Of a DNA stretch of 64,000 nucleotides, positions 54,291 to 64,000 are shown piece by piece. This stretch comes from Candidatus Reidiella endopervernicosa (GTDB lineage Bacteria > Pseudomonadota > Gammaproteobacteria > GCF-013343005): assembly GCF_013343005.1 (NCBI RefSeq), contig NZ_CP054491.1:2524501-2588500 (forward strand), read 5' to 3'. The translations under genes and the position numbers were made by a program. Numbering within the stretch: position 1 is the stretch's first letter; every line of letters starts with the position of its first letter. The notes beneath the pieces were generated by a model that was not told the origin of the DNA, did not search any database, and saw only the letters and a program-made list of their open reading frames with translations.

Positions 54291-55775
54291 TCAACGACCG
54301 TAGCGAATCACTAGCTCGTTGAGTCGCTCAGCGGTCCCCTCTTTGAGCTCAGACCACTGGAATCGCCAGCCCCAGTTCCCTTCGGTGGTACCGGGCGTAT
54401 TCATCCTTTGGGACGCATCGAGCGCCATCAGATCCTGCATTGGCACAATAGCCAGCCGTGAAACGGAGGCAAGTGCCGCGCGAATCAGTAGCCACGGCAT
54501 CGACTCGCTCTGATCTGCAAGATAGTAACCGATATGTGCCTGCAGTTCGGGTGAAAGCTCATCGAACCAGCCTAGCGTGGTGTTGTTGTCGTGGGTACCA
54601 GTGTAGACAACGCTGTTGCGCTGTAGATTGTGTGGCAGATAGGGATTGTCAGCGCCACTATCAAAGGCAAACTGCAGGATCTTCATTCCCGGCAGCCCAT
54701 ACTTAAGTCTCAGCGCCTCAACCTCCTCGGTAATGATACCGAGATCCTCGGCAATCACCGGCAGTGGATCGAACTCTTCGTGCAGTCGATCAAAAAGCTG
54801 GTCACCAGGCGCTTTGACCCAACGACCGTTGATCGCGGTCTCCTCATCAGCGGGCACTTCCCAGTAGGCCTCAAAGCCACGGAAGTGATCGATACGAATC
54901 AGATCGAAGAGTTTAAGCTGATAACGCATCCGCTCCAGCCACCAGGAGAATCCATCCTGCTCCATCTGTGCCCAGTCGTAATGAGGATTACCCCAGCGCT
55001 GCCCCGTCTCGGAGAAGTAGTCGGGCGGCACCCCGGCAACCACCGTCGGCCGACCATCGGCATCGAGTGCGAAGCCGTCGCGATGGGCCCAGACATCGGC
55101 GCTGTCGTAGGCGACAAAGATCGGCACATCACCAAAGATGCTAATGCCCCTCTCGTTGGCATAGTGTTTCAGCTCAAACCATTGACGCTGAAAGAGAAAC
55201 TGTTCGAAGCGAATCTCTGCCAACGCCTCGGCGTTGTTGTGGCGAACCTCTTTGAGCGCCGATTCTGACCGGTCACGTAGTGGCGTTGGCCAATCGAACC
55301 AACCCTTGCCCTGATGATTATTTTTAAGCAGACGATAGAGGGCATAGTCCTCCAGCCACTCACTATTGTTTGCGACAAACACCTCAAACTCGTTGCGCAC
55401 CTCGCCATGCTCAGCGTGCATGATCGCCGCAAAGGCCTTGGCTATCAGCGGTGGTTTCTTCTGTTTACCCGGTTTCTTTATCTGCTCTGCGGCGAGCCAG
55501 CCCCACTCAACCAGCTTTTCAATACTGATCAGCTCAGGATTGCCTGCATAGGCGGAGAGGCTCTGATAGGGAGAGAGATCGTTGTGGGTCGGACCCAGCG
55601 GTAGGATCTGCCACACCTTCTGTCCAGCAGCGGCGAGGAAATTGACGAAGTTGAATGCCTCACTGCCCAGATCACCGCAGTCCCATGCACCTGGTAGCGA
55701 TGTAGGGTGGAGCAGCACCCCCGCCTGTCGTGAGCGCAGCGCACCCTGCTCTCCAGACTGAGTCGTGATGCTCAT
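54291..55775 (-). CDS. malQ: 4-alpha-glucanotransferase (amylomaltase, MalQ)
   Basis: GH77 enzyme that rearranges maltodextrins. The 494-residue protein has RQAGVLLHPTSLPG at the start, FGDVPIFVAYDSADVWAHRD, the nucleophile region LIRIDHFRGFEAYWEVPADE, the acid/base region PVIAEDLGIITEEVEALR and VYTGTHDNNTTLGWFDEL. Length matches plant/bacterial DPE1-type enzymes. Stop of the GH57 gene and start of malQ share a base (55775), so they are coupled. Confidence 0.95.
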   Translation of the reverse strand: MSITTQSGEQGALRSRQAGVLLHPTSLPGAWDCGDLGSEAFNFVNFLAAAGQKVWQILPLGPTHNDLSPYQSLSAYAGNPELISIEKLVEWGWLAAEQIKKPGKQKKPPLIAKAFAAIMHAEHGEVRNEFEVFVANNSEWLEDYALYRLLKNNHQGKGWFDWPTPLRDRSESALKEVRHNNAEALAEIRFEQFLFQRQWFELKHYANERGISIFGDVPIFVAYDSADVWAHRDGFALDADGRPTVVAGVPPDYFSETGQRWGNPHYDWAQMEQDGFSWWLERMRYQLKLFDLIRIDHFRGFEAYWEVPADEETAINGRWVKAPGDQLFDRLHEEFDPLPVIAEDLGIITEEVEALRLKYGLPGMKILQFAFDSGADNPYLPHNLQRNSVVYTGTHDNNTTLGWFDELSPELQAHIGYYLADQSESMPWLLIRAALASVSRLAIVPMQDLMALDASQRMNTPGTTEGNWGWRFQWSELKEGTAERLNELVIRYGR

Positions 55776-57472
55776 CAGTGCTCGCTACCACGGCGCATCA
55801 CGCCACCCGTAGCGGGCTGTCCGGTACCGTGAGAGATCACCTGCGTCAGCTGTTCAGGCGCAGTAGCACCGACGATGCGGTAGAGCTCAGCAAGCTGCAA
55901 TCGGAACAGGCGGTCAAAATCTCGGACCGAATCGGCCGGATTGTAGTCACCAAACCACCAGAACCAGTCGGAACCCTCACAGACCGCCATCTGTCGCTCG
56001 GCCTGATAGAGTTCATCGCCAGCCAATCGGCCCGACGAGACCGCCTCATCAAAGGCCTTTTTGGCATCACAGAGCAGATCCCAGCCTCGATTTTTATCCG
56101 CCTCACCGATCCAGGTGGAGAAGCTGCCGTAGACCCAGCTACCGGCCACCATTTGGGGTAGTGGTTCCGATTTAACACCACTCGCCAGTACATCACTGAA
56201 GGTAGTCAGCTCAAGCGATTCGTGTTCGGCCAACTTCGCATAGAGTGCGGTAAGGAAATGGTAGCCATTTTCTGGGTAGTACTCCCAGGCGTTCTCACCA
56301 TCGAGGATGATCGAGACGACCCGGTTCTCATTCTCCTTACACGCCTCGGCGATGTTCTCCAGATGGTGAACCATGTTGTTAACCGCATCGTCACCGTGCC
56401 AGTCGGCATAGGTGAAACCGATCATGTCGGAGAGTCCGTCATCACGGAAGAAGCAGGCGATATCGCTCTCAGCCACATTGAAAGGGTGATGGTGGCAGGC
56501 ACCGGGCTCAATCCCCGATTTCTGCAGACTATTACTCAATACATTTTCACCCGTGGCGGCCCATTTGAAGCCAGCCTTTGCAATCTGTTCGAGTGTGGCG
56601 CTGCTAACCGCCCCCTCAGAGGGCCAACAGCCCGCCGGTTCGTGGCCAAAACAGCGTTTAAAGACCTCGACACCCTCGCGCAGGTGCCACTGCACGCGCT
56701 GCTCTCCACCGGGATAACTGCTGCAGACCGGTAGATGGGCCGCAGGCATCGCATCGTGGGTTGAATTGATATCGAGCAGTAGCGGAATGATGGGGTGCGC
56801 ATAGGGGGTGACTGATAGCTCGATCTTCCCCGCCTCGGCCAATGCACGGTAGCGTGGGATCACGCCCTCAATCAGCTCACCGATGATCTCCAACAGCTGT
56901 AGGCGTTCCTGGTGACTATAGCCGCGCTCACGATCCATCAACACTTTTACTCGTTTATCGCTGCGGCGCACCGTTTCGCCGAGCCAGGCGAGGTGGTACC
57001 AGACCAACAGATCGGTTAGATACTGACCGCTGATATAGGGTACGGCGTGGGGCGTATCATCAAGACAGTGAGCCAGATCGGCGAGTATTTTGAAGTGAGG
57101 ATAGGGGTCGATCAGCCGTTCGGGATTGGCACGTAGACACGCCTTGATCAGCGTTACCCGCTCCTCTTCACCGCTCGGTAGCGCGGTACTGACCAGCGCT
57201 GCGAGCAGTGGGTCACGTAATGGGGTTCCAGACTTCAGGTAGGACTTGATCTGCGCGGCGTAGTCCTCGATCTGTTCCAGCAGAGTAGGTGCGAAGTTGA
57301 CCACGGCGCGCGCGCCCTCGGTCATCTCGATGATCGCCGCCATATCGACGTAATCTTTGATCGCGTGCAGATAGGTCCACGGCAGTTGGTAGTTACCACT
57401 CTCCCGATCGAGATAGTTGGGCTGGTGCATATGCCAGCAGAGTACAACCTTCAGCGGCACACTACTGGACAT
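55775..57472 (-). CDS. Glycoside hydrolase family 57 protein
   Basis: A 565-residue GH57 enzyme, a family of alpha-amylases, 4-alpha-glucanotransferases and branching enzymes. The first conserved region is [14 protein letters not shown]; later ones are [24 protein letters not shown], with the catalytic Glu expected here, and [23 protein letters not shown], with the conserved Asp. It lies between glgC and malQ, pointing to glycogen or maltodextrin turnover. The exact reaction cannot be read from sequence alone. The start overlaps the glgC end by 11 bases. Confidence 0.9.
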   Translation of the reverse strand: MSSSVPLKVVLCWHMHQPNYLDRESGNYQLPWTYLHAIKDYVDMAAIIEMTEGARAVVNFAPTLLEQIEDYAAQIKSYLKSGTPLRDPLLAALVSTALPSGEEERVTLIKACLRANPERLIDPYPHFKILADLAHCLDDTPHAVPYISGQYLTDLLVWYHLAWLGETVRRSDKRVKVLMDRERGYSHQERLQLLEIIGELIEGVIPRYRALAEAGKIELSVTPYAHPIIPLLLDINSTHDAMPAAHLPVCSSYPGGEQRVQWHLREGVEVFKRCFGHEPAGCWPSEGAVSSATLEQIAKAGFKWAATGENVLSNSLQKSGIEPGACHHHPFNVAESDIACFFRDDGLSDMIGFTYADWHGDDAVNNMVHHLENIAEACKENENRVVSIILDGENAWEYYPENGYHFLTALYAKLAEHESLELTTFSDVLASGVKSEPLPQMVAGSWVYGSFSTWIGEADKNRGWDLLCDAKKAFDEAVSSGRLAGDELYQAERQMAVCEGSDWFWWFGDYNPADSVRDFDRLFRLQLAELYRIVGATAPEQLTQVISHGTGQPATGGVMRRGSEH

Positions 57473-58736
57473 GGTGTCGGTCCTGACCCAGCATGTCGGG
57501 GGTTACCAGCACCACGCCCTTTTCGCTGACGTAGAAACGCTTGGCATCTTCCTCTGGATCCTCACCAATCACCATACCGGGCGGCACCGAACACCCCTTG
57601 TCGAGTACCGCCTTGCGAATACGACAGCGTTCACCGATCACCACATCAGGTAGCACCACTGAGTCGTAGACCTCGGCAAAGTCATTCACTGTGACATGCG
57701 AGAAGAGCAGTGAGTGTCGCACCGTAGCGCCCGAGATAATGCAACCACCCGAGACCATCGAATCAACCGCCATGCCACGTCGTCCATCATCATCGAAGAC
57801 AAACTTGGCCGGTGGTAGCTGCTCCTGATAAGTCCAGATTGGCCACTGTGAGTCGTAGAGATTCAGCTCAGGGGTAACACCGATCAGCTCCAGATTGGCC
57901 TTCCAGAAGGCATCCACCGTACCGACATCACGCCAGTAGGCCTGCTGACCGGTCTGCGGATCACGGAACGGATATGCCATTACCTTGTGCTGCTCGATGA
58001 CTGAGGGGATTACATCCTTGCCAAAGTCGTGGCTCGAATCATTTTTATTGGCATCCTGAATCAACTGCTCGTAGAGGAAGCCACTGTTAAACACATAGAT
58101 GCCCATTGAGGCGAGCGCCACATCATCGCGCCCTGGAATCGGCGCGGGACTATCGGGTTTCTCGCTGAACTCGATGACCTTGTTATTGGCATCGACGCTC
58201 ATCACGCCAAACTCCTTCGCCTGTTCAAGATCGACTTCAAGACAGCCTACCGTCATATCGGCGCCACTCTCTACATGCAGCGCGATCATCGGACCGTAGT
58301 CCATCTTGTAGACGTGGTCGCCTGCCAGCACCAGTACATAGCTCGGTTCGTGGCTGCGCAGAATGTCGAGATTCTGGAAGATCGCATCGGCGGTACCGGA
58401 GTACCAGGCGGTCTCACTGATACGCTGCTGCGCCGGTAGCATCTCGACAAACTCACCAAACTCACCTCGCAGGAAGCTCCACCCCTGCTGGATATGTTTA
58501 ATCAGTGAGTGCGCTTTGTACTGGGTCAATACTCCGATCGAGCGAATGCCGGAGTTGACGCAGTTAGAGAGCGGAAAATCGACAATACGGAATTTGCCGC
58601 CGAAGTGGACCGAAGGCTTGGCACGCCAGCGGGTCAGCTCCTTGAGTCGCGAGCCACGTCCGCCCGCTAGAATTAGTGCCAACGTATCGCGCGTCAGACG
58701 CGATACGAAACGGGGTGTCATACTGTTTGAGGCCAT
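57462..58736 (-). CDS. glgC: Glucose-1-phosphate adenylyltransferase (GlgC)
   Basis: Makes ADP-glucose, the donor for glycogen. The 424-residue protein has the nucleotidyltransferase loop [60 protein letters not shown] and a C-terminal left-handed beta-helix ([20 protein letters not shown]). It is first in the glgC-GH57-malQ operon and divergent from glgB across 144 bases. Confidence 0.96.
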   Translation of the reverse strand: MASNSMTPRFVSRLTRDTLALILAGGRGSRLKELTRWRAKPSVHFGGKFRIVDFPLSNCVNSGIRSIGVLTQYKAHSLIKHIQQGWSFLRGEFGEFVEMLPAQQRISETAWYSGTADAIFQNLDILRSHEPSYVLVLAGDHVYKMDYGPMIALHVESGADMTVGCLEVDLEQAKEFGVMSVDANNKVIEFSEKPDSPAPIPGRDDVALASMGIYVFNSGFLYEQLIQDANKNDSSHDFGKDVIPSVIEQHKVMAYPFRDPQTGQQAYWRDVGTVDAFWKANLELIGVTPELNLYDSQWPIWTYQEQLPPAKFVFDDDGRRGMAVDSMVSGGCIISGATVRHSLLFSHVTVNDFAEVYDSVVLPDVVIGERCRIRKAVLDKGCSVPPGMVIGEDPEEDAKRFYVSEKGVVLVTPDMLGQDRHHVQ

Positions 58737-58880
58737 TCCCCAGACTCCTTTTTGCCCGCCACCAGCTGACTCGGTGCAGGCCGATTTTTATAGACAGATT
58801 CGATTGGCCCGTATGCTAACATCAGTTGCATTACGGTTGGATAAAACATAGTGCCAACGTGGAAAAACAACAGGAAACTA

Positions 58881-61070
58881 ATGGAACCGATCCCTACTGC
58901 CGCCGCAAGTATCAGCGAATCACTGCAACGCCTCCTTGACGCACGTCATCACGACCCCTTCAACGTGCTGGGTCTCCACAAAGCGGGTAAAGAGAGTGTA
59001 GTCCGCGTTTATATTCCGTCAGTGGCCTCGGTAGAGCTAACCGATATCGGTGCCGAGATGACGCGAATCCCCGGCAGCGACATCTTTGAGTGGCGCGGTG
59101 ATACCACCGCCCTGCCCGAGCGCTATCAACTGAGCTGGTGTGACAGCCGTGGCGAACAGATCACACGTCATGACCCCTACTGTTTCCCCCCGCAGATCGG
59201 TGATCTCGACATGCACCTGTTTGGCGAGGGGCGTCACCGCCACGCCTACCGCATGCTTGGTGCCCACCCGCATACCGCTGATGGCATTGATGGTGTGCGC
59301 TTCTGCACCTGGGCTCCCGCTGCAGAGCGGGTCAGTATTGTTGGTGATTTCAACAGCTGGGATGGGCGAACCCATCCGATGCGGGTACGCGGCGGTAGCG
59401 GAATCTGGGAACTCTTCATCCCCGACCTGCAGCCCGGCATCAACTACAAGTTTGAGATCTGCAATCGCGATAGCGGTGAGATCCTGCTCAAGAGTGACCC
59501 CTACGGCCAGCAGTTTGAAATGCGTCCCGAAACCGCCTCAATCGTGCGTGACTACGAATCATATGGGTGGGGGGATGAGAGCTGGATTGAGACACGCGCC
59601 AAACGCGAGTGGCAACATGAACCGATGTCGACCTACGAGGTCCATCTAAGCTCCTGGCAGCTCGATGATGAGGGCAACTTCCTCAACTACCGCGAACTCG
59701 CCCATCGCCTGGTCGACTATGTTGAACAGACCGGTTTTACCCACATCGAACTGTTGCCGATTACCGAACACCCCTTCGACGGCTCCTGGGGCTATCAGAC
59801 CATCGGCTACTACGCCCCTACCAGTCGCTTCGGCACTCCCGATGACTTCCGCTACTTCGTCGACTACTGCCACCAACACGGTATTGGCGTACTGCTCGAC
59901 TGGGCACCCGGTCACTTCCCTAAGGATGCGCACGGCCTGGCCAACTTCGATGGTACCGCACTCTACGAACACGAAGACCCTCGCCTCGGTGAACACCGCG
60001 ACTGGGGCACACTGATCTTCAACTACGGTCGTAACGAGGTGAAGAACTTCCTCATCGCCAGCGCCGTCTACTGGCTGGAGGAGTTCCACATCGACGGACT
60101 ACGTGTTGATGCAGTCGCCTCGATGCTCTATCTCGACTATTCACGCGAAGAGGGGGACTGGCTGCCCAATCGCTACGGTGGTAACGAGAATCTTGAGGCG
60201 ATCGACTTCCTACGTGAACTCAACGAGGTCACCCACGGTGAGCACCCCGGTACATTAATGATCGCCGAGGAGTCGACCTCATGGCCGCAGGTCACCCGTC
60301 CCACCTGGGTCGGCGGTCTCGGCTTCTCGATGAAGTGGAACATGGGCTGGATGCACGACTCGCTCGATTACATGAGCAAGGATCCGATCCACCGCCACTT
60401 CCACCACGAGCGTCTCACCTTTGGCCTGCTCTACGCCTTCAGCGAGAACTTCGTACTCCCCTTCTCCCACGATGAGGTGGTGCACGGTAAGGGCTCCATG
60501 CTCGGCAAGATGCCGGGCGATGAGTGGCAGCGTTTTGCCAATCTGCGCCTGCTCTACACCTACTACTTCACCTATCCGGGTAAGAAGCTACTCTTCATGG
60601 GTAGTGAATTTGCACAGGGTGGTGAGTGGAACCACGACCGAGCACTCGACTGGTGGCTGCTCGACTCACCGTTACACAATGGTATGAAACAGGGCGTGGG
60701 AGATCTCAACCGGCTCTACCGTGAGCTACCGGCGCTGCACCACCACGACTTCGACCACAGCGGATTCGACTGGGTCGACTGTCACGACGCCTCGCAGTCG
60801 GTACTTGCCTATCAGCGCAGCGGTGGTGGTAAGGAGGCGGTGATTATTCTCAACTTCACGCCAGTACCCCGCGAGAACTATCGCATCGGACTGCCGTGTG
60901 GCGGCCGTTGGCGTGAGGCGTTCAACTCCGACTCGCACTTCTACGGCGGTAGCGATATTGGCAACAGTGGCACTATCGAAGCTGAGGCAACACCGTGGAT
61001 GAATCGAGAACACTCTATCGCGCTCACTCTCCCACCTCTGGCCGGTGTAGTGCTAGTACCTGAGGATTAG
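58881..61070 (+). CDS. glgB: 1,4-alpha-glucan branching enzyme (GlgB)
   Basis: GH13 enzyme that introduces alpha-1,6 branches in glycogen. From the ATG at 58881 ([20 protein letters not shown], preceded by AGGAAA) it has 729 residues. Two N-terminal carbohydrate-binding modules ([34 protein letters not shown]) precede the catalytic barrel with [33 protein letters not shown] (nucleophile Asp), [14 protein letters not shown] (acid/base Glu) and [13 protein letters not shown]. An upstream frame start at 58851 is less likely. hypF follows after 15 bases. Confidence 0.96.
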   Translation: MEPIPTAAASISESLQRLLDARHHDPFNVLGLHKAGKESVVRVYIPSVASVELTDIGAEMTRIPGSDIFEWRGDTTALPERYQLSWCDSRGEQITRHDPYCFPPQIGDLDMHLFGEGRHRHAYRMLGAHPHTADGIDGVRFCTWAPAAERVSIVGDFNSWDGRTHPMRVRGGSGIWELFIPDLQPGINYKFEICNRDSGEILLKSDPYGQQFEMRPETASIVRDYESYGWGDESWIETRAKREWQHEPMSTYEVHLSSWQLDDEGNFLNYRELAHRLVDYVEQTGFTHIELLPITEHPFDGSWGYQTIGYYAPTSRFGTPDDFRYFVDYCHQHGIGVLLDWAPGHFPKDAHGLANFDGTALYEHEDPRLGEHRDWGTLIFNYGRNEVKNFLIASAVYWLEEFHIDGLRVDAVASMLYLDYSREEGDWLPNRYGGNENLEAIDFLRELNEVTHGEHPGTLMIAEESTSWPQVTRPTWVGGLGFSMKWNMGWMHDSLDYMSKDPIHRHFHHERLTFGLLYAFSENFVLPFSHDEVVHGKGSMLGKMPGDEWQRFANLRLLYTYYFTYPGKKLLFMGSEFAQGGEWNHDRALDWWLLDSPLHNGMKQGVGDLNRLYRELPALHHHDFDHSGFDWVDCHDASQSVLAYQRSGGGKEAVIILNFTPVPRENYRIGLPCGGRWREAFNSDSHFYGGSDIGNSGTIEAEATPWMNREHSIALTLPPLAGVVLVPED

Positions 61071-61454
61071 CTGCTAAGGAGCGTTATGGACGAACTGCGG
61101 GCCGAGAAACTCCATATCACCGGACGCGTTCAGGGCGTCGGCTTTCGCCCCTACATCTATCGACTGGCCACTCAACACGACCTGAATGGCTGGGTCTGTA
61201 ATCTCACTGGTCTGGTTGAGATCCATATTGAGGGCGAGCAGACAAGAATTGAGGCCTTCATAGCAGACCTCATCCCATCGGCACCACCACTCGCCCGACC
61301 CGAGATCAGAAGCCGCGAGAGTGTCACCACACAGCAGTGCGATGCTTTTGAGATTCACCATAGCGAAAAGGGCAAAAGTGCCTTCATCCACGTACCACCC
61401 GATCAATACGCCTGTCCCGACTGCCTCAAAGAGCTCAACGATCCCGACGACCGG

Positions 61455-61486
<32 letters not shown>

Positions 61487-62023
61487 GTGTGGGCCGCGCT
61501 ATACGATTATCGACCGCCTCCCCTATGATCGCATCAGTACCAGCATGGCCGGTTTTGAGCTCTGCCCTGCCTGTCGCGCTGAGTATGAAGACCCGCTCGA
61601 TCGGCGTTTTCACGCCCAACCGCTCGCCTGCCCCGAGTGTGGCCCTCAACTCCACTTTCGTCACCATGAGGGTTTTGACCTACGCGATAATGAAGCGGCA
61701 CTTAGCGCAACCATTGAGGGCTTACGACAGGGATTAATTATCGCCATTAAGGGGATTGGTGGTTACCACCTGGTCTGTGACGCCAGCAATGACCAGGCCG
61801 TGCGCCGATTGCGGCACAATAAAAATCGCCCACATAAACCCTTTGCGGTGATGGTCGCTGCAGCAGGTGAAGATGGTCTGGCGATGGTTAAGAACATCGC
61901 GGAACCGTGTGAAGTAGCAGCCGGGCTCGTTCTCGATCCACTACGTCCGATTGTGCTGATGTCCGCGAAGAGTGAAAGTGGTCTCGCCGAAAGTGTAGCG
62001 CCGGGTCTAAACGTACTCGGCAT

Positions 62024-62307
62024 CCGGGGAGTCGCTATTTTGCGAAAGTTTGTTTTGGGCATCCAAGCCCAAGCAAACAGCAAAACTTAACGCGACCGTT
62101 TATGCCTTCGGCGCCCCGACCGTCCTGCGTACGTTGCGTAATCACCTCTTCGCGGCTCTACACAACTCCCTCAGTGACTCTACGCCGACATAAAGCCGCT
62201 GCTGCATCTTCTTCGTCGTCCGCTCGCGCTCTCAACTACGAATATGCGAGACGGCGTCGACTATCGCGGACTAACCGCCTTCGCTTCGCTATCCATGGCG
62301 GTCAGCG
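62024..62307 (+). mobile_element. Copy 4 of the repeated element, first insertion in hypF
   Basis: 284 bp, in the same direction as the host gene, unlike copies 1-3. It is the most divergent copy, with scattered substitutions (for example GTACGTTGCG, TATCGCGGAC, four T instead of five after GTCGCTA). Flanks join as CTCGGCAT + CATGTTG, giving Leu-Gly-Ile-Met-Leu, the expected HypF sequence, with no duplicated bases. Confidence 0.9.
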
Positions 62308-62362
62308 CATGTTGCCCTACAGTCCACTACATACACTCATTACCGAATCGTTTGGCAAACCA

Positions 62363-62646
62363 CCGGGGAGTCGCTATTTTTGCGAAAGTTTGTTTTGGGC
62401 ATCCAAGCCCAAGCAAACAGCAAAACTTCACGCGACCGTTTATGCCTGCGGCGCCCCGACCGTCCTGCGTACGTTGCGTAATCACCTCTTCGCGGCTCTA
62501 CACAACTCCCTCAGTGACTCTACGCCGACATAAAGCCGCTGCTGCATCTTCTTCGTCGTTCGCTCGCGCTCTCAACTACGAATATACAGACGGCGTCGAC
62601 TATCGGGGACTAACCGCCCTCACTTCGCTCTCCATGGCGGTCAGCG
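62363..62646 (+). mobile_element. Copy 5 of the repeated element, second insertion in hypF
   Basis: 284 bp, same direction as hypF and only 55 bases after copy 4. Flanks join as GGCAAACCA + CTCGTCTTT, giving Gly-Lys-Pro-Leu-Val-Phe as in normal HypF, with no duplicated bases. It is closer in sequence to copies 1-3 than to its neighbour in several positions, so tandem duplication of copy 4 is unlikely to explain it. Confidence 0.9.
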
Positions 62647-63926
62647 CTCGTCTTTACCTCTGGCAACATCAGCGGCGAGCCGGTACTGACCGAGGCCGCC
62701 GATGTTGAAGCTCGACTTCATGATGTTGTTGATGCCTTCCTGCACCACGATCGTCCCATTCGCCGCCCAGTTGATGACGCTATTTTTCAGATCTCAGCCG
62801 GTAAAGCACGGCCGATGCGCATCGGCCGTGGCAACTCCCCACTCGAGCTAAAGCTACCTTACAGGTTTGATCGTCCGATCCTCGCTGTTGGTGCCCACAA
62901 CAAGGTGGCCGTTGCACTCGCCTGGGAAGATCGTGTCGTAGTCTCACAGCACCTCGGCAATCTCGATGCACCGAGAACAATCAACCAGTTTGAACGCACC
63001 ATTGAGGATCTACAGCGACTCTACGCCGTCGAGGCTGAGATCATCGTCTGTGATGCCCACCCCGACTACTTCAGCAGTCGTTGGGCACGCGACCAGAAAG
63101 ACAAGGAACTGATAAAGGTCTACCACCACCACGCCCACGCCTCCTCCCTCTATGGTGAGCAGCGGCTTGAGGGGACAGCACTCATATTCACCTGGGACGG
63201 TATCGGCTACGGCGAAGATGGCACGCTCTGGGGTGGTGAGGCACTACTCGGTAGACCTGGCAATTGGAAGAGAGTCGCCACCTTCCGCCCCTTCTCCCTG
63301 CCAGGCGCCATAAAGGTCGCCCATGAACCGTGGCGTAGCGCCCAGTCACTCTGCTGGGAGTGCGACCGGGAGTGGACGGGCAATCCACGCGAAAACGCAC
63401 TGCTACGTCATGCATGGGAAACAGGTATTAACAGCCCGCGCAGCAGCGCCGTCGGCAGACTCTTCGATGCTGCAGCCGCCTTTACACGAACTCTGAAACA
63501 GGCCAGTTTCGATGGTCAGGCACCGATGTGGCTGGAATCGATATCAGCGTCGAAAGGTAAAGCGATTAGCCTGCCGCAGCATACGAGATCAGATGGTGTC
63601 ATTGAAGTAGATTGGGAGCCGACTATTTTGACTCTGCTCGATGAGAGTCGTAGTTCAGCCATTCGTGCCGCCGATTTTCACGCCACCATGGCACAATCAC
63701 TCAGCGACCAGACTCAGGCTATTACCGAAAAATACGACTTTGACTCAGTTGGGATCACCGGCGGTGTATTCCAAAACCACCTATTAACTGAAGCTGTAGT
63801 TAGGATACTTGCATCACAACAGCGCCCAGCAATTATTCACGAGACCATTCCAAGCAATGATGCTGGCATCAGTTTTGGACAAATAATTGAAGCAATCAAT
63901 ACCAAACACTAACCACTTAACATCAA

Positions 63927-63967
63927 TCAACATATCCCAGTGAAGAGCATTCACTGGGATATGTTGA
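63927..63967. terminator. 18-bp perfect stem-loop after hypF
   Basis: The arms 63927-63944 and 63950-63967 are exact inverted repeats around a five-base GAGCA loop (TCAACATATCCCAGTGAA and its complement), starting 15 bases after the hypF stop. There is no T-tract directly behind it. The position suggests a transcription end or a 3'-protecting hairpin; the great length of the stem would also suit a regulator-binding palindrome. Confidence 0.5.
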
Positions 63968-64000
63968 AGTGAGCAACCTCTTTAATCAGCCTAATTAACA

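Overview
The window is a gammaproteobacterial chromosome segment. The gene orders der-bamB-yfgM-hisS-ispG-rodZ-pilW-rlmN, iscRSUA-hscBA-fdx-iscX and queA-tgt-yajC-secD-secF are typical of Gammaproteobacteria. Extra features (a second cysteine desulfurase in the isc operon, a glycogen cluster with a GH57 enzyme, hypF) would fit an environmental, possibly sulfur- or hydrogen-using lineage, but no species can be named from the sequence alone.

Layout. (1) 1-23.4 kb is conserved core, almost all on the minus strand: der (cut by the window edge), outer-membrane assembly, tRNA synthetase and isoprenoid genes, then the complete Fe-S assembly operon with a near-consensus IscR box upstream of iscR, cysE, trmJ, divergent suhB, and the Sec/queuosine block, ending at a tRNA-Leu(CAA) with its own promoter. 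(2) 23.5-28 kb, right after the tRNA, is an accessory surface-sugar block: a family 2 glycosyltransferase, an NDP-hexose 2,3-dehydratase-like protein, a formyltransferase-like protein and a TupA-like ATP-grasp protein. (3) 28-50.2 kb is an envelope region on the minus strand: a sensor kinase with an NMT1/THI5-like sensor domain and its response regulator, a giant glycine-rich autotransporter (about 4,140 codons), a two-repeat outer-membrane protein, a 1,071-residue secreted protein and smaller exported proteins, several joined by 4-base start/stop overlaps. (4) 50.4-54 kb carries an exported small protein and a motA-motB-PilZ motor operon. (5) 54.3-61.1 kb is a glycogen/maltodextrin cluster (malQ, GH57, glgC, divergent glgB). 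(6) 61.1-63.9 kb is hypF.

The main discovery is a family of five nearly identical 283-284 bp non-coding elements, each inserted inside a gene: formyltransferase (26519-26801), giant autotransporter (40371-40653), motA (53520-53802) and twice in hypF, 55 bp apart (62024-62307 and 62363-62646). They have no obvious ORF, no terminal inverted repeats, and no target duplication longer than one base. Both ends fold into hairpins. Removing them on paper restores hypF to exactly 752 codons and the formyltransferase to 251 codons in frame. They lie in either orientation relative to the host gene, which argues against self-splicing introns and for a non-autonomous mobile element of unfamiliar type. The window holds no transposase for it.

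Separately, the envelope operon shows signs of decay: a TGA that replaces a repeat-conserved Trp codon in the outer-membrane protein, a frameshift in a secreted protein gene and a one-base lesion beside the autotransporter insertion. Region (3), made of a giant autotransporter with unrecognised co-operonic secreted partners, may itself be an undescribed surface system.
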